Positions 37,525-50,446 are shown, counted from the stretch's first letter. The stretch is DNA of 64,000 bases from Rhyacophila brunnea (GCA_022495005.1 JAGYXB010000803.1:248001-312000), one strand, 5' to 3'. The notes: generated from the letters alone by a model not told the origin. Program-made: numbers and translations.

Positions 37525-37661
37525 CTATGGTATTATGCCATGCACTCGAGCCGCACTTAGCCAATCTCCGCGGCTAACGTATGCTCCACCAAGGACACGT
37601 TTTCCGGAGAATCCTGCTCTTCCATGAAGCACTCTCCAGTTGTCAAAGAATAGAACTCTCC
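37525..37661 (-). CDS. TMLHE: TMLHE terminal coding exon with stop codon
   Basis: Last coding exon, 137 nt, after acceptor TTTTCAG. It completes a Gly codon and reads RVLFFDNWRVLHGRAGFSG, then KRVLGGAYVSRGDWLSAARV, ending HGIIP and TAG at 37525. The His of WRVLHGR is the third Fe(II) ligand and the Arg of SGKRVLGGAY is the expected 2-oxoglutarate carboxylate-binding residue (family knowledge). The C-terminus is about the length expected for the family. Together the four exons give 672 nt, exactly 223 codons plus stop, with consistent phases, so the locus looks functional. A 10.8 kb repeat-rich intron separates it from the preceding exon. Confidence 0.95.
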
Positions 37662-39704
37662 CTGAAAATTATATAAAAATAAATAAAAACAAGTTTTCAA
37701 ATCACTTTCATTATAAAGATACGAAAACGACAAACCACAAAAAGTTTATAAGCTAATAGCCAAATGCAGAGACATTGACGTTAATAATTTACCACTATTT
37801 TTTAAGATCATCTTAATTCAGACTAACTTAATGTTGGTTATCTCTTCATTAAGCCATAAATTGGTGACATTAAGCGTTGCTTAAAGCCACTTTAGCATCT
37901 ATGTAAGTTTGACTATACATGTGGTACAGAGATACTAGAAAACAAATCTAACCAACAACAAAACTGGACATCTTCATCAGAGCGCGGTTTCCTGAATAGA
38001 TTCCTGGCTTCCTTTTATAATTCCACTTTTCTATTCAAAGTGGTTGCTTTCTAATTCAATCATATAAGCATACGTCATCAGTAACTTTACTGTATAAATA
38101 GTAATTGTGGTTTTGACCTTTCTCTTCTCTTGTGTCCTATTGGATTACTCTCTACGATAGTTCGTTGCAATTTTAATATGATTCACATGACTTTTTCCAT
38201 TCTTTATTGATTAAACAGTGCTTTAGTCTTCATACATACCCTAAAGCTTAGCCTTTTTTCTTTCCAATAAGTGACATCGATCTTAATTGGCTCTCTTTGA
38301 GCCAATCACGGATGTAACAATTGTCTTTAGAAAATATTTAGCGCGTTAAGTTTGCTCGGTTGATATCCAGATTTCCGAAGGGTAGTTAAATGATCACACG
38401 CTTTACAAAAGTCTTGAAAGTTTGCTTTAAGTTTGTCGAGATAATACGCGGGAGATATTTTAGTAGACCAAACTAGCACGTGACTTTCTATTTTATTTCC
38501 ACTATTATATTATTAGGTATCATGATATCCAAAAAAATATGGATACCGGAATTTGTATTATTTTATTTAAACAATAATAACGTAAGTGCTAAAAACAACG
38601 TTGTTAAATAAAGTTAAGTAAAAAAACATATTATTCTTTAAATTAAAATTCCAAAATACTTAAATAAAGAGAGATTTGTGTACATTTTAAATTTAATCTA
38701 CTAATTTCGAGAATAACACATTTTTTACGAATTTCATCACCGTCGATTTATCATGACTACATTTAAAAAACCTCAATTATTGAAGGTTAGTAAAATAGAT
38801 AGCATTATGTACATGATAATATCTAATTTTAATTAAATAAATCATCCTAAGTAAATATTGAAATCACGGTATTAAATTTATCATATGGGATGGCCAAACG
38901 GTTGAATGCGCGGTGCGACATCTTTTTTGGGAAAACCCCTAAAATGTTTTCAAAGTAACCAAGTATAAGCAATAAATTTGAAGGACTGTAAATATAAAAA
39001 GGACGCATCGTTTTATTCAAAAGAACCTTTTCCGTAATCAGATCTTTCCAATACGCAAATAAAATATATGTAATGTACTACCCTTATTCTAACAAAACCA
39101 TACTTCTCCGTGATAAAACTGCACCCGAGAGGAAAGCTATAACTTTTTCAGTCGACATTGTTTTCGATCGTTGTTTATTTATTTATTTAATGAATTGATT
39201 ACTACTTAATTTATTTATTTTAAGATGAATATTGATTGCATCGTATCATCACAAATGAAATAAAAAAATAATCTTAATATTTGTTATCCATACTTTTGTA
39301 CTGTTTGAATCTCGTAGACCCATAAAAATAGAGAGCTCAAGTTAATAAATGCCTTTTAAATGTAGTATTGGCGCCGTATGCTACTAATTTCTTGGAATTA
39401 TATTATACGAATACATAATTCTAACATTTTGTAATCATAAATCTGAAAATGTAAAGAAGCTTATAGTTTTTGGAGGTCTTCAAGAAAGGCGAATATGAAT
39501 AAGAGCTTCGACAAGCTGGAGTGATCAAGAGAAGGAGACTTCACTTTTCCAACTTAAAAAAGCAGAGGTACGTAAGGTATGCCATGTCTTCATCGCCTAA
39601 TAGTTGATAGCTTATCAAAATTAATTGTCATCATAATATTATATTTTATGGTATACTCAAGATATAAAATACCCTATAGTACTATTTTTTTAATCGTACT
39701 ATAG
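37662..39704 (-). other. TMLHE intron, 3' part, nothing recognised
   Basis: Intronic DNA before the terminal exon. No repeat with clear ends was recognised in this part. It is AT-rich throughout, with a moderately GC-richer portion at 37950-38400. Confidence 0.4.
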
Positions 39705-39908
39705 GGGTCGTGGGTTCCAGGTTCAAATCATGGGTCTGGCAAGTACACATATTGTTTTTCAATTCGTGTATGAGTCAGAGTATGGACCTAATATGTTAAG
39801 CAAGTGGCTGACATCCATTTCTCGTAAATACCCAATCTGTAAATACAAACCTCCACTCTGTGGAGGCCCATATGATCTTATTAGGATCGGACATGGTCGA
39901 AAAAAAAG
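39705..39908 (+). repeat. tRNA-derived SINE (family 1), copy 4, 5' truncated
   Basis: Begins within the T arm (GGTTCCAGGTTCAAATCATG) and continues through the body to the full 3' end ATGATCTTATTAGGATCGGA then CATGGTCG and an A run. It is a clean example of the 3' tail. Confidence 0.85.
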
Positions 39909-41328
39909 TAATATGAAACACATAAAATAAACGACATTAATTATACAGAAAGTATCTGGAAGGTGTTGCAAAGATATTTATTTTGAAATTATAAAGAAAT
40001 ACTTTAATATGTCTCTTATTCCTTATCTTATTTTGAATACAAAATAATGATGATAATTTAATTAGTGCTTTGTCTCGTACTTCTAATTTTCAACAATGAA
40101 TCATTGTTCGCTCAAACAAAATAACTTGATTAAACCATTAAAAGGCGTTAAATTTAAGCTGTAAGCTCTTTTAGGGCGTATATAATTTAAGTTCCGTAGA
40201 ACTTAGCAGCTGCAGAAGGCATTTTACACTTTACCAAAGCTTTCGGTTTGACACAGTGCGCGAGTTAAGTGGGAGCTTTCAAGAAAAAAATATCCTTTGG
40301 ACTTTTCGAGAAAACTTATTCGCCTTTTTTAGCGTCTAAGTGAAAAAGTGCAGACGCGGTTTACGTACCAAAGTAGATTATCTGGTATTTCCCAACGAAT
40401 ACTTTTCACATTATGGGCTATAATTGCGTTTTAAAAAAGATACATTTTGGGGTTATTTTTAAGCTTCATTGTTTGAGTTCCTTTACTTTTTACTGAGTAG
40501 TATAAGCTATATATATTTTTAAATGCATATTATAGTATACATTTGACCGTAGAAAGGAAAAAGGACGTAATCCACACAAACAAAATTTTACAGGAGGCAC
40601 AAAAACGTGTTATGGTTTTCGGTCAAAGTTAAAATACAAAATAAACATAACCCTGAAGTCCATGATAATTAATAATTTGTTTTTTATATTTATAATCTGA
40701 TATTAATTATTGGGTTAATTAAAGAAAAATTCACAAAAATGATGGTTAAGTCGTTTTTTTCCACTTCGTGTCCTTATCAAAAATACAGGTAAATTTAGAT
40801 AATAAATCAATTTTTGCAGGTTACATTCTTTGAACACAAGGTGTATTTAGTCGTGTACAACATTATTATCAAATAATACATATTTTGAAAAATATGAGGG
40901 TTACATCCTTTTTTCCTTTCTGCAGTTCATATGAAATATTGGAGTATACGACAGAGTATAATTCTACCTAAGGCCGAGACATATTGATAAAACATGGCAA
41001 AGCTTACTAAAGACACATAAACTACCCACATTAATAATTGGTGAGACAAATAAGAAAGTAGCGTTTGTCTTGTAATAATTTGAAAACAATATTACAATGA
41101 ATACTTTTACGAATATTTTATCGAAATAATACCCATATTTAATAATAATCAATAATACATAAGTTACAAATTCATAAAATAGGTTTATCGACTAGTAGTA
41201 CTTTTAAAAAGAATATCTCCGTCTCTCCTATACTCTATGGAAAGGAAAAAATAAAACATAATACGTTTTCCACTTCTGCGTCATACAATAGAGGCAAACA
41301 CACGTCATATTATCTTGATCATATAAAC
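39909..41328. other. TMLHE intron, nothing recognised
   Basis: AT-rich intronic DNA with no supported feature. Confidence 0.4.
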
Positions 41329-41442
41329 CAGTGTTTTCCGAAGTAGGTGTTATCACCCCCTAGAGGGCTGCAGTTGCCTTGGAAGCAATTGGGAGGCGTT
41401 GAATGGAAATTAGGGGGCGGTTGAAGTAAAAGGAAAACAGAA
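41329..41442 (+). mobile_element. Single hAT-type transposon end
   Basis: CAGTGTTTTCCGAAGTAGGT, TATCACCCCCTAGAGGGCTG and AATTAGGGGGCGGTTGAAG look like the left terminal region of a hAT element. The matching right end was not found, so this is a fragment. Confidence 0.55.
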
Positions 41443-41926
41443 AAAGAACAAAAAAAAACTGTTCGTACATGTTTCCCGTATTGTGTAACATACAGTTAAA
41501 TTCATAATGTCACTCAAAATGCATACAATTTAAAAATGAAAATAACTGCATTATGAGCAGTACAAAAGATTTTTAATTGAATCTCCTTCATCATATTTAG
41601 TGAAACGTTACTTCATGTGGTTATAAATCTATTTACTAAACGGATTCCAAATAATTAATTGCAGTGACTTCAGAATGCTCCTGACATAAATAGACTGAAC
41701 ATTGATATAGTAGTAGCGCACTAAGTTCATCCGTCTCATTAGAATTTATTTTAATGTTATTCTTAATTTCATTTAATCTTAATTTCCTGTTCTTAATGTG
41801 AATGCTATCGTTGCTTTTAATAAATATTTTTATAATTTAAGAATCCAGGCATGTTTTTTATAACATATTTCTACACATAACGTAAGACTGCATCTTTTTA
41901 GTTGGTTGTTTAAACTTTAATATTCT

Positions 41927-42144
41927 TTCTTCTTCTTCTTTTGACCATAACCGATCCTGATAGGATCGTATGCGCCTCCATAGAGTAGAGGTTGTATCAT
42001 CTGATTTATTTTCACGAGAAATGGATGTTAGCTACTTACTCAACCTATTAGGTCCATACTCTGACTCCAAAGACAAATTGAAAAACAATGTGTGTATTTT
42101 CCAGACCCAGGATTCGAACCTGAGAGCCGCTCGGCCATCGTAGC
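41927..42144 (-). repeat. tRNA-derived SINE (family 1), copy 5
   Basis: On the minus strand it runs from GATGGCCGAGCGGCTCTCAG and GGTTCGAATCCTGGGTCTGG through the body to GATCCTATCAGGATCGGTTA then TGGTCAAAAG and AAGAAG repeats. The tRNA head has a small deletion before the T arm. Confidence 0.85.
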
Positions 42145-42772
42145 TTTTCATATTACAGGCAATAAATACATAATATTTATGTAAATCTATTATTTCAATA
42201 TAATGTATTTTGTTTTCACCAGGAAATCCATTGCATGAAATACATTTTATAAACAATGACATTGAGTAATTTAACGCGATATAAAGGGCGATAGATGAAA
42301 GCATATAGATATCTAGTGTGCATTGAGAAGTTCTTTTTCTGTACCCTGCAAAGTTATAAATCGAAATCGTAGGATTTAAAAATCTAAAATTCTTGATTTC
42401 GGGATCAAAATTTATATAATTTCTGTAAAGAGACGTGTTTTATTAAAGTTCAAAACGACAACTTAAAACAACAAATTCAGTAAACTTCCACATGAAAAAC
42501 CACGAAAAGTATTTAATATTCCTATGCAAATTATTTAAAAATAACATTAACTTTGTCAAAATTGAAAATTTTAGTCGACAGCTTCTTCTGTATAAAACGC
42601 GAATATTTTTCTTCAAGACTAATTTACATTAAGTAGGTGTGTGCAAAAATTGAAAAAAAAATATTGTCAAATTCCATAAGTATATATCTTTCTCCAGTAA
42701 TAATAATAATTTTACGATATATGACCTATACGCTGCATATCTCACATGGAGGGTAGCGCGGTACATGGCGAT

Positions 42773-43496
42773 TAGGGATTCCAACCCCGGAATCCCGAGC
42801 TATTTTTGATACCTATGAATCCCGGGATTGATAAAAATAATCCCAAAACTTTCGGGATTGATTATTTTATCAATTTTTATGGAAAATAAAATAAAACCGA
42901 AAATACAACAGAAAAAATACATTTAATAACAAATAACTACATTAGAAATAAACTGAGTTTGAATGAAGTTTGATTTATACCCATGTGTAGGTAAGTTGCC
43001 GGTTCATTTTATTTTTTCACATAAACTAATAAAAATGAGAAAGATTGGAAAAAAACAATGTTTCGCACTATTAACAAAGTAATTCCACCATCATCCCATA
43101 CGTTTTACGTCAGTTTCATATTTGGCTGACTAATTAGATTTATGAAGCGGAAAGGCCATAAGTACACCATGATTTGCTTTACTATTTTAAATCTCGCTAG
43201 CCCATTCACTAAGTCTTTACTAACAGAAACAGCAATCTCATATTAAATTCACATTATTATTTAAATTACAATATTATTTACTCCATTATACTTATGTATT
43301 TCCAAGATTGGACGTATACAATATTATCAATAAATGTCTTAAATAGTATAAATTATACTAGATTTATTTTTTACCGATTTTATCATTGTTATTTGTAAAT
43401 ATAAAAATTTTATATTAACAATGGAAAAAAATGCCAATCCCGGGACCAGTACCGGGATCCTGGGATCAGAATTTTGGCTCGGGATTGGATTCCCTA
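42773..43496. mobile_element. hAT-type MITE with 8-bp TSD (A/GTGGCGAT)
   Basis: The left end TAGGGATTCCAACCCCGG and right end GGGATTGGATTCCCTA are inverted, with further inverted AATCCCGGGATTG motifs inside. Flanks ATGGCGAT and GTGGCGAT match at seven of eight bases. Length 724 bp. Its ends resemble those of the element at 24374-25025 (TAGGGATT start), so the two may be related families. Confidence 0.85.
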
Positions 43497-43761
43497 GTGG
43501 CGATGGAGCGAGGGACTAAGTGCGACCTTGTTTTTAGCCTGCACTGCTATGCAAAATGTTGATAGAGGAATTGCATGAATTTGTATTTTTTTTACTAGCA
43601 TTCACTGTATATGTATAATATTGTCATCGCGTTCCGTATATTTTGACTCGTCAAATATGTTTCTGATAAGATAAGCCAGATTCTATTACGAATATATTAT
43701 ATATATCACTGTGCATAATCTAAACATGCCGACAAATGAAAAATGTTGATTTTCATTATTT

Positions 43762-44251
43762 TTACCACGTTTTTCTTAGCTCGTATTCTTGTTTTTCCGG
43801 TGGTTGTTTATCCAGTACAAATCTTGCAATCGATTTTTAACTAACTTCCCGACTAGTTAGACATTTTAAACTTTTAGAATATATGAGAACACGATGCCAA
43901 TGCATTCTTTTAATACTTTTAGCCATCTTTAAGTAGAATTGAATTAATTTTCAGTTAATTCTGTTTTGTATGAAAAGTTATTTCGGAAGAAATCCGTAAA
44001 AAGTAAAACACATTATTGGTTGCTAAGGGGGTGGTCCTATCAACTAAATTATTAATATATACGTGCGTTACTATGGAAATCAATATGAAATGTCAAAATG
44101 ACATTTCAGTATTCTATACTATTTATTCAGTACCTATTTCTATCAAGTACAAAAAAAGTATTTATTAATACATAGAATTGTCAAGTTTATATGATTCAAC
44201 GGAAAATTTAAAAACGTGGTATATAAAAAGTTCTTTTTATCTTGTAATTAT
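43762..44251 (+). repeat. Family D repeat, copy 4
   Basis: Full-length copy in plus orientation, including the TGAAATGTCA AAA TGACATTTCA hairpin at about 44088-44110. Confidence 0.88.
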
Positions 44252-45096
44252 TTACCACTAATTATCATTTCTTGAGTATTTACCACTTTTATGAGTAATA
44301 ATAATTGCTTAATAAGGAGTCTGTCACTGACATATAATATAATACATTTTAAGAAAATAGGATTAGCTTAATAATTATGATTACTACAAGAGAATATGTT
44401 TGTATTCCTAACAATTCACCAATGACTATTATTAATTGTTCATAGAAGTTGTAGTACAAATATAAATGCTCCCATTCCTTATTCCGGGTTAATTAAACAA
44501 ACTTTCCAGAAGCTCCAATTAAACATCTGTACAACTATTCCAGGTGATCTCACTTTACTTATCTAATACCTTCTTCGATTGCATTTCAAGTCCTGGAAAC
44601 TCATTCTCGTTTTGGTACGCCGTCATATAAATTTATTTCCCGCTGAAGTATGCTTTCAAACCAAACTACGTTGGTACTGGGTACAGTAGGATTATAGGGT
44701 TATACTAAAAGTAAATTAAGATGCGTAATTTATAATATGAACGATGATGGAGTAGTGGTATAAATAAACACCACCTATAAATTCATGAGTCACGTATTCG
44801 ATTCTTGCATCTCGCAAAAATTACACCTTGTTTTTTCATTGGATTCAATTTGTACATGGTTGAGGTCAACAATAATGTTTCATGAAAAACATAGTTAAGA
44901 AACCTTTTCGGAAGACGGCTACATATGGGATTACAGAACAACTTAAAAATATTATATACCTGATAGAACCTGTTTGAGTTACGTTTTATTAGGTATGTTC
45001 AATTTGCTACCTATTGAATGAAAATTAATATTCTCTGCGTAGGTATAATTGACCATATAAAAATTATTAGTCTTGCGGTTGACGATTTATTTTTAT
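44252..45096. other. TMLHE intron, nothing recognised
   Basis: AT-rich. A weak B-box-like stretch, GTATTCGATTCTTGC, near 44790 could be a very old SINE head. Confidence 0.35.
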
Positions 45097-45590
45097 TTAC
45101 AACGTTTTTATTAGCTCGTATTCTTGTTTGTCCGGTGGTTGTTTGTCCAGTACAAATCTTGCAATCTATTTTTAACTAACTTCCCGACTAGCTAGACATT
45201 GACACATGAAACTTTTAGAATATATCAGAACACGATGCCAATGCATTATTTTTTGATGCTTTCAGGCATCTTTAAGCAGAATTGAATTCATTTTTCAGTT
45301 AATTCTGTTTTGTATGGAAAGTTATTTCAGAAAAATCCGTAAAAATTAAAAGACTATTATTGGTTGCTAAGGTGGTGGTCCTAGCAACTAAATTATTAAT
45401 ATATACGTGCGTTACTATGGAAATCAAAATGAAATGTCAAAATGACATTTCAGTATTCTATATTTGTTTGTTTGTTTATTATTTACTTCATATCAAGTAC
45501 AAGTTTGATCATATTGAGCGTAATAATTTAACAGAAAATTTAAAAACGTTGTATATAAAAAGTTCTTTTTATCTTGTAATTATTATTACT
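45097..45590 (+). repeat. Family D repeat, copy 5
   Basis: Full-length plus-orientation copy, 0.85 kb from copy 4. It includes the hairpin core and an apparent open stretch that is not conserved across copies. Confidence 0.88.
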
Positions 45591-46649
45591 TACATAAAAA
45601 ATATTATTTGCAGTTTTATCTGATAGGTCATCTAAATACTGATTTATTTTATGTGATCCTGTCGATCAATTTTCAAAGGACACGTAAATATAATCATTAT
45701 CACATTCACAATAATATTATTTAAACTTCGTCTCCAAAGAATAGAAATGTTACTACAATGTCTTTTCATCACGCATTTTAGATTCACTTTCATAATTCTT
45801 GTAAAAGCGTATTTTAATAATATACAAAAAGTTTTCTTCACAATATTTGGTACTCACATATCGATAGGTTATATTCTTTTTAACACTACAACAGGTCATG
45901 AGGCCCAATGACAGTAGTGTAGTAATATAAGTGTACCAGTAATAAACACCCAGGATTTTATAAACTCACATATCATCATCAGGATCAAACCCGGAGCCCC
46001 CGGATGAGAAGCCAATCGCTCACGAGAAAACAATACCTCATATACCACATGATACTATTTGTACATGAGATGAAAAAAATCCAAATATATAATATCTTTA
46101 TCGTAATGTTACGTAAATCCATCTTATCCATGGGAAATACTGCGTTTTTTATGACGTCTTTAGTGAGTAATTGAAACACGGGAGCATTGTATCTAGACTA
46201 TCGATTAAAATTCATGATGTGTTTTTTAAACGGCACAATTACTGTTTAAAGTTCGCAAATGCTCTACCGAATCTACAAAATTGATGGGTTCTCAATTATA
46301 ATTTTATGTATTACATATATTATAGTGATACCTCCACGTTTCTACGTGTATGGAGGACCCCTTTAGGGTAAAGTACGAGTGAAGATATGGATGCCACATT
46401 CATGTTTCATATAGTCCGCTAAGCCAAATATCCGGCTATCGCCGCTCGATAAATAAAATGCTCTGTATTTATTAACTAAAAAAATGTAAAAAAATACTAG
46501 ATGATTGAGATAAAGGTTGGTCACGCAGGATTAATATTTATAGTCGTAATTCGAATATTTCAAAAACCATACTTAATATTGTTCCTTTTGAGCCCAATTC
46601 CACGAATTCATATAACACGGCTACCTAGCTGAACTTATAGCCAAAAAAA
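45591..46649. other. TMLHE intron, nothing recognised
   Basis: AT-rich. A short hairpin CCTCCACG...CGTGTATGGAGG lies near 46331-46356. No supported gene. Confidence 0.35.
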
Positions 46650-47460
46650 CCCATGGCGGGTAAAAGACGAAGGTGCCCGCCGCGGGCGAGAGTGATAGAG
46701 AGGGGTTAGCGTTTAGGGGTAGATTGAGAGGGACAACGATTAGGCTGAAAAGGGGACATAGCCGGTGGTGCGAGGGGCCAGGTCAGTAAGCCGAAGCCTT
46801 TCGATCCGTGATGGACACGGTGTCCCCGCGCACCACTCGTAGTGATATAATTTTCGCTGAATTGTAAAATAACTTCAGAGTTCGCGTGCTACGTACGTTG
46901 TAGGTAGAATTCGCTAGTGTTACAAACCAAGTGATTCATAGATCCTTAAGTTTTAATTGCCGCAGCCCACGGCGCCCATCATTAACAAATTTAGGGCTGC
47001 TGCAAAATTATTCATGTGTATTGATATTGTGTATCTGTGTGTATAGCGAGTAACCTTTTTTGTGAACCTAAACTGTTAAAAATAAAACTTTCTGCTAAGA
47101 TTTGTGCTACGAACAACGTGTGTTTCATTTTAAATGTCCACCATCATCAACTGTCAATCCTGCATCTTTACCCAACTGTCAAGACCTAACCTTACACTGA
47201 GCGTGCTCTACCACTACCAAACCCAGCTTCGATTGACCGCCCTGAACAATTTACATCACTGAGCTAGTCAAAGGGGAAGCTGGTTGTGTGACTCACACGT
47301 ATCGACCGACGGCGCGGTCGATACCGAATACGATACCGAAGGGCGTCTTTAACGTCAAGTCGACCAGAGAATTGAGCGCGGAGGTCGGATCGGGCTGTGC
47401 GGCCCCGACTCTCCTCCCTACCCGGACTTCCGGGGTGTCAATAGTATAATGACGATCCTG
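46650..47460. repeat. GC-rich block with strong hairpin, possible LTR remnant
   Basis: Much richer in G+C than its surroundings at both ends (46650-46860 and 47150-47450). A purine-rich run (46690-46760) precedes a stem formed by GTGGTGCG (46765-46772) and CGCACCAC (46829-46836), extended by GGGG and CCCC. AATAAAACTTTCTGC at about 47081 looks like an LTR polyadenylation region. No partner LTR or polyprotein motif was found, so the class is uncertain. Confidence 0.35.
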
Positions 47461-48440
47461 ACCAACAAAAAAACTTGTAATGAATTCATTACAATCATCG
47501 GTTTATGATTCCATCAAATTTATCACGTATTTTTCGTATTCAACTATTAATCTTAATAGTGAAATACAAAAAATGAAGAATTTTTATATTATTAATAGTG
47601 ACTATAGAGAGTTTTTTTCATCTCGTGTTTTGTGGCATACGAGGTATTGTTTTCTCATGAGCGCAATCCTTTACGTTATTAGATAAATGTTTAACATTTT
47701 ACGTCCAGTTTTCTATGTTTTTATTTATATTTATAAAAACGAAAATTGAACGAAATAATACCTTCTCACACACCTACCCTATATTATTTTACAGCAGAAG
47801 AGTATAGTGGACATAGTTTTTTTGTGTATATTAACACAAATTTGGTAAACAAATTAACATAATATAATAAGGCTTGTGATTTCTCGACAATTAAGAAATA
47901 TTTCAATCACAAGCATTTAAAATATGTCATTTCATTTTAATTGGATTTTTTAAATTATGTTTATTAAGTATCAATTTTTCATGGAAAGACATTGTATTAA
48001 TTAAAATTAAAATATAAAATCTGCAGATTTTCGGTAACGGGTTCCATCTACTTCAATGAGATAATGTTGATGATGTCCCATATAAGTCGTCAAAAACGGT
48101 CTTCATGATTTTTAAATTATATTAAACATGCACTACATAATTATTATTATTTAACTCAAATTCGAATAAATCTTTAGTATTTTATTTGTTTTCATTAACT
48201 TGCGATTGTGCAGTTGTGGTGTACATTTCTCGATTACCATTTCTCAAAAAATGTAAATTTAAAAATTTCCCCAAAAAATAAATCTCGAGAAAAGAAAATC
48301 AAATTCTCTCATGATATTTCTAGAAAACATGATAATCACAATCTCTACAAACGACATCACTCACTTATCATTATTCGCATAAATATTGATATTTATTCAC
48401 GCAGTCTTACAATCTAAGCAGTAATCGAATTACGAATTAC
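47461..48440. other. TMLHE intron, nothing recognised
   Basis: AT-rich up to the donor of the penultimate exon. No supported feature. Confidence 0.4.
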
Positions 48441-48574
48441 CTGGTGCTAATTTGAACCACCATTGTCGCTTTTGTTGTGCGTATTGTCTTGATAGACCTC
48501 TCAGAGCGGAGTACATCGCCTGTGCTTCGTCTGCTGATGACGAACTATGAGGACTTCTGTCGTACACATTGTAC
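48441..48574 (-). CDS. TMLHE: TMLHE exon, penultimate coding exon
   Basis: Exon of 134 nt between an acceptor CTAG and donor GTAATT. Its first base completes an Arg codon with the preceding exon, giving IRYNVYDR, the counterpart of the conserved IRYNNYDR region of TMLHE. It continues through SPHSSSSADEAQAMYSALRG and ends WWFKLAPG, the strand before the last iron ligand. The Ser-rich stretch SPHSSSS is where vertebrate enzymes have a different loop. Length and phases (in with one base, out with one base) fit both neighbours exactly, and no lesion is visible. Confidence 0.93.
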
Positions 48575-48672
48575 CTAGAAAACCAACACTATTTAGAATG
48601 ATATAATAATTACAATAGTCCGGTTACAATACTTTTAAACGTAGTCACGTTAAGGTTTGTATTCCTAGGATA

Positions 48673-48946
48673 CCTGTGGGTCTATTCTGTACTCATCGAT
48701 CGCTAAAGTGATAAATATTATCAAACTTTGGGTAGATTTGTATCAAAGTATTAGCACTTATTGTAACAATTACAATACGTTTGTTGTAATAAGTGCTATA
48801 TTCTTACAGCAGCAAGAGAGGAGAGAACCAACGTATTGTTATTGTTACAATAAGTGCTAATACTTTAATACAAACCTACCCTGAGTTTGATAATATCTAT
48901 CACTTTATCACTTTAGCGATCGATAAGTATAGAATAGACCCACTGG
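48673..48946. mobile_element. Long palindromic MITE, about 274 bp
   Basis: Arms of about 115 bp are near-complementary, from CCTGTGGGTCTATTCTGTAC and CGATCGCTAAAGTGATAAAT on the left to ATCACTTTAGCGATCGATAA and AGAATAGACCCACTGG on the right. The centre contains GCAAGAGAGGAGAGAACC. It lies in the 1.6 kb TMLHE intron. The target duplication is not clear. The element at 8188-8350 is a shorter relative. Confidence 0.85.
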
Positions 48947-49369
48947 TCCGGTATTTTTATCATAAAATCAATATAAAATATAAGATAAAGATAAAGAAAG
49001 GTGGTACCCTGGTATTTTCAAGCGTTCATTATATTATTATAGTTTGAAGGGGGTCGGAAATGATTTAGAATTCCGTAGAAGGTGTTCTATAGACGCTTTG
49101 TGTTTCATCACGATTTTCAGTAAAGTTATGATTGGTTACAAAAATGAAGATTATTATATAGATATCTACTTAATTTGTTAGAAATAGGTACAGTATTTGC
49201 AATAATATTTACTAATGTTATGAAGATATTGTGTAATAAATTTAATAATCTATAATTCCATAATTAGTTATCTATCGATTACAACATTATTTAGAAAATA
49301 AAATAATTTAATTATGTGCATAATATCCCGTTTTATCGTGCATAGATTTATCGCGTCCATAACAAGAAA
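48947..49369. other. TMLHE intron, nothing recognised
   Basis: AT-rich. No supported feature. Confidence 0.4.
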
Positions 49370-49720
49370 TCATGCGAGTTGCAAGATTGCATGCATGAAA
49401 CAAAAAAGTTCGGAAGCTTCTGAATTTATATGTTGTTCAATGTCTACGCCTGCACAGTAGAACGATAGTGGCGAACCTGCCGGTAAAAAAATTAAATATA
49501 CGTACCTCACACTCATTTTGAGGTTGATCGATTTTCACAACCTGTCAAATAGTACTATAAAATGACAACATCGCGTCTCGGTTACTCTTAAAAAATCAGA
49601 TTGTCGAGATAGTCAGCACTATTATGTGTAAACAGTTATATCGCGATAGTTTAAAATACACACTGTTGCAGTACACACAGTAAATCCATGCACGTGTACA
49701 GGCGCTATATGTAAATCAAA
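49370..49720 (+). repeat. Family G repeat, copy 2
   Basis: Opposite-orientation relative of 5150-5545, with CATGCATGAAAC, GAAGCTTCTGAATTT, GCCTGCACAGTA, AAAATGACAACATCGCGTCT and CATGCACGTGTACAGG in the same order. Confidence 0.6.
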
Positions 49721-50221
49721 TTAGTAATTAAGACAAGTGATAATGGTAGACAATAAAAGTATTACATAATTAATTAAACTTTTTTTACTGGTTTTTTTTG
49801 AGTAATTTGAAACTAATGATTGTAATGTTTAAAAAAAGGTAAACCTACCTAATTGTATATGTAAAGTGCCGGTCACTGAATGGTATATAAAGTGATTGAT
49901 ATTACAACATATCCGTTATTTATTTCAATATATTTTATACCATCAAGAATGCTTTAGTCGTTACTGAATATTCTACTAAACGTACAAGATGATCCTTATA
50001 TTTATTAAATAATAAAAATGGAATTTGTATTATATAATATAATATGTCGTGTTTTATATCACCTAGCTAAAAAACTAACTCTTGTCAACTGTAAACAACT
50101 GCTTTTGTCTACTATGAAAATTTAACGGTTATGAAATAAAAGCTTGACAGAAAAAAACAAAATTGAAAATACATAACAAGCAATTAATTAATTTATATAT
50201 TATATATTATAGTTACGATAC

Positions 50222-50446
50222 CTTATCTGTTGAATCTCTTTAGTAATCGGATCAATGTTAATAACTGGAGCAGAGTATGTGTGATGCCAACCATTCTCAA
50301 GGTACTCAGCCGCTTGATGGACAGTCGTTAGGGTTTTAAAGCCTTTGGGGTCGCTCTTCTCGAACTCCAGGGCGCCGTAGAAGCCATCCAGCAGAACTGT
50401 TTCACCGCCAGATCCATTGTGTTCCAGACAGTGGAACACCTGTAAG
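50222..50446 (-). CDS. TMLHE: TMLHE exon, central part of the oxygenase fold
   Basis: Internal exon of 225 nt. The acceptor is the AG of ATTAG just before CTTACAGGTG; choosing it supplies the one base that completes the Gly codon left open by the previous exon and yields GLQVFHC, as expected for the family. A second AG six bases further in (TTACAG) would break the phase. The exon encodes VFHCLEHNGSGGETVLLDGF, the GG-T-LLVDGF block diagnostic of TMLHE, and ends at ...KEIQQI plus AG, before donor GTATCG. Reading through that donor gives a short false tail and a stop, so the donor choice rests on phase with the next exon. The intron upstream is about 8.6 kb and the one downstream about 1.6 kb. 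Confidence 0.95.
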
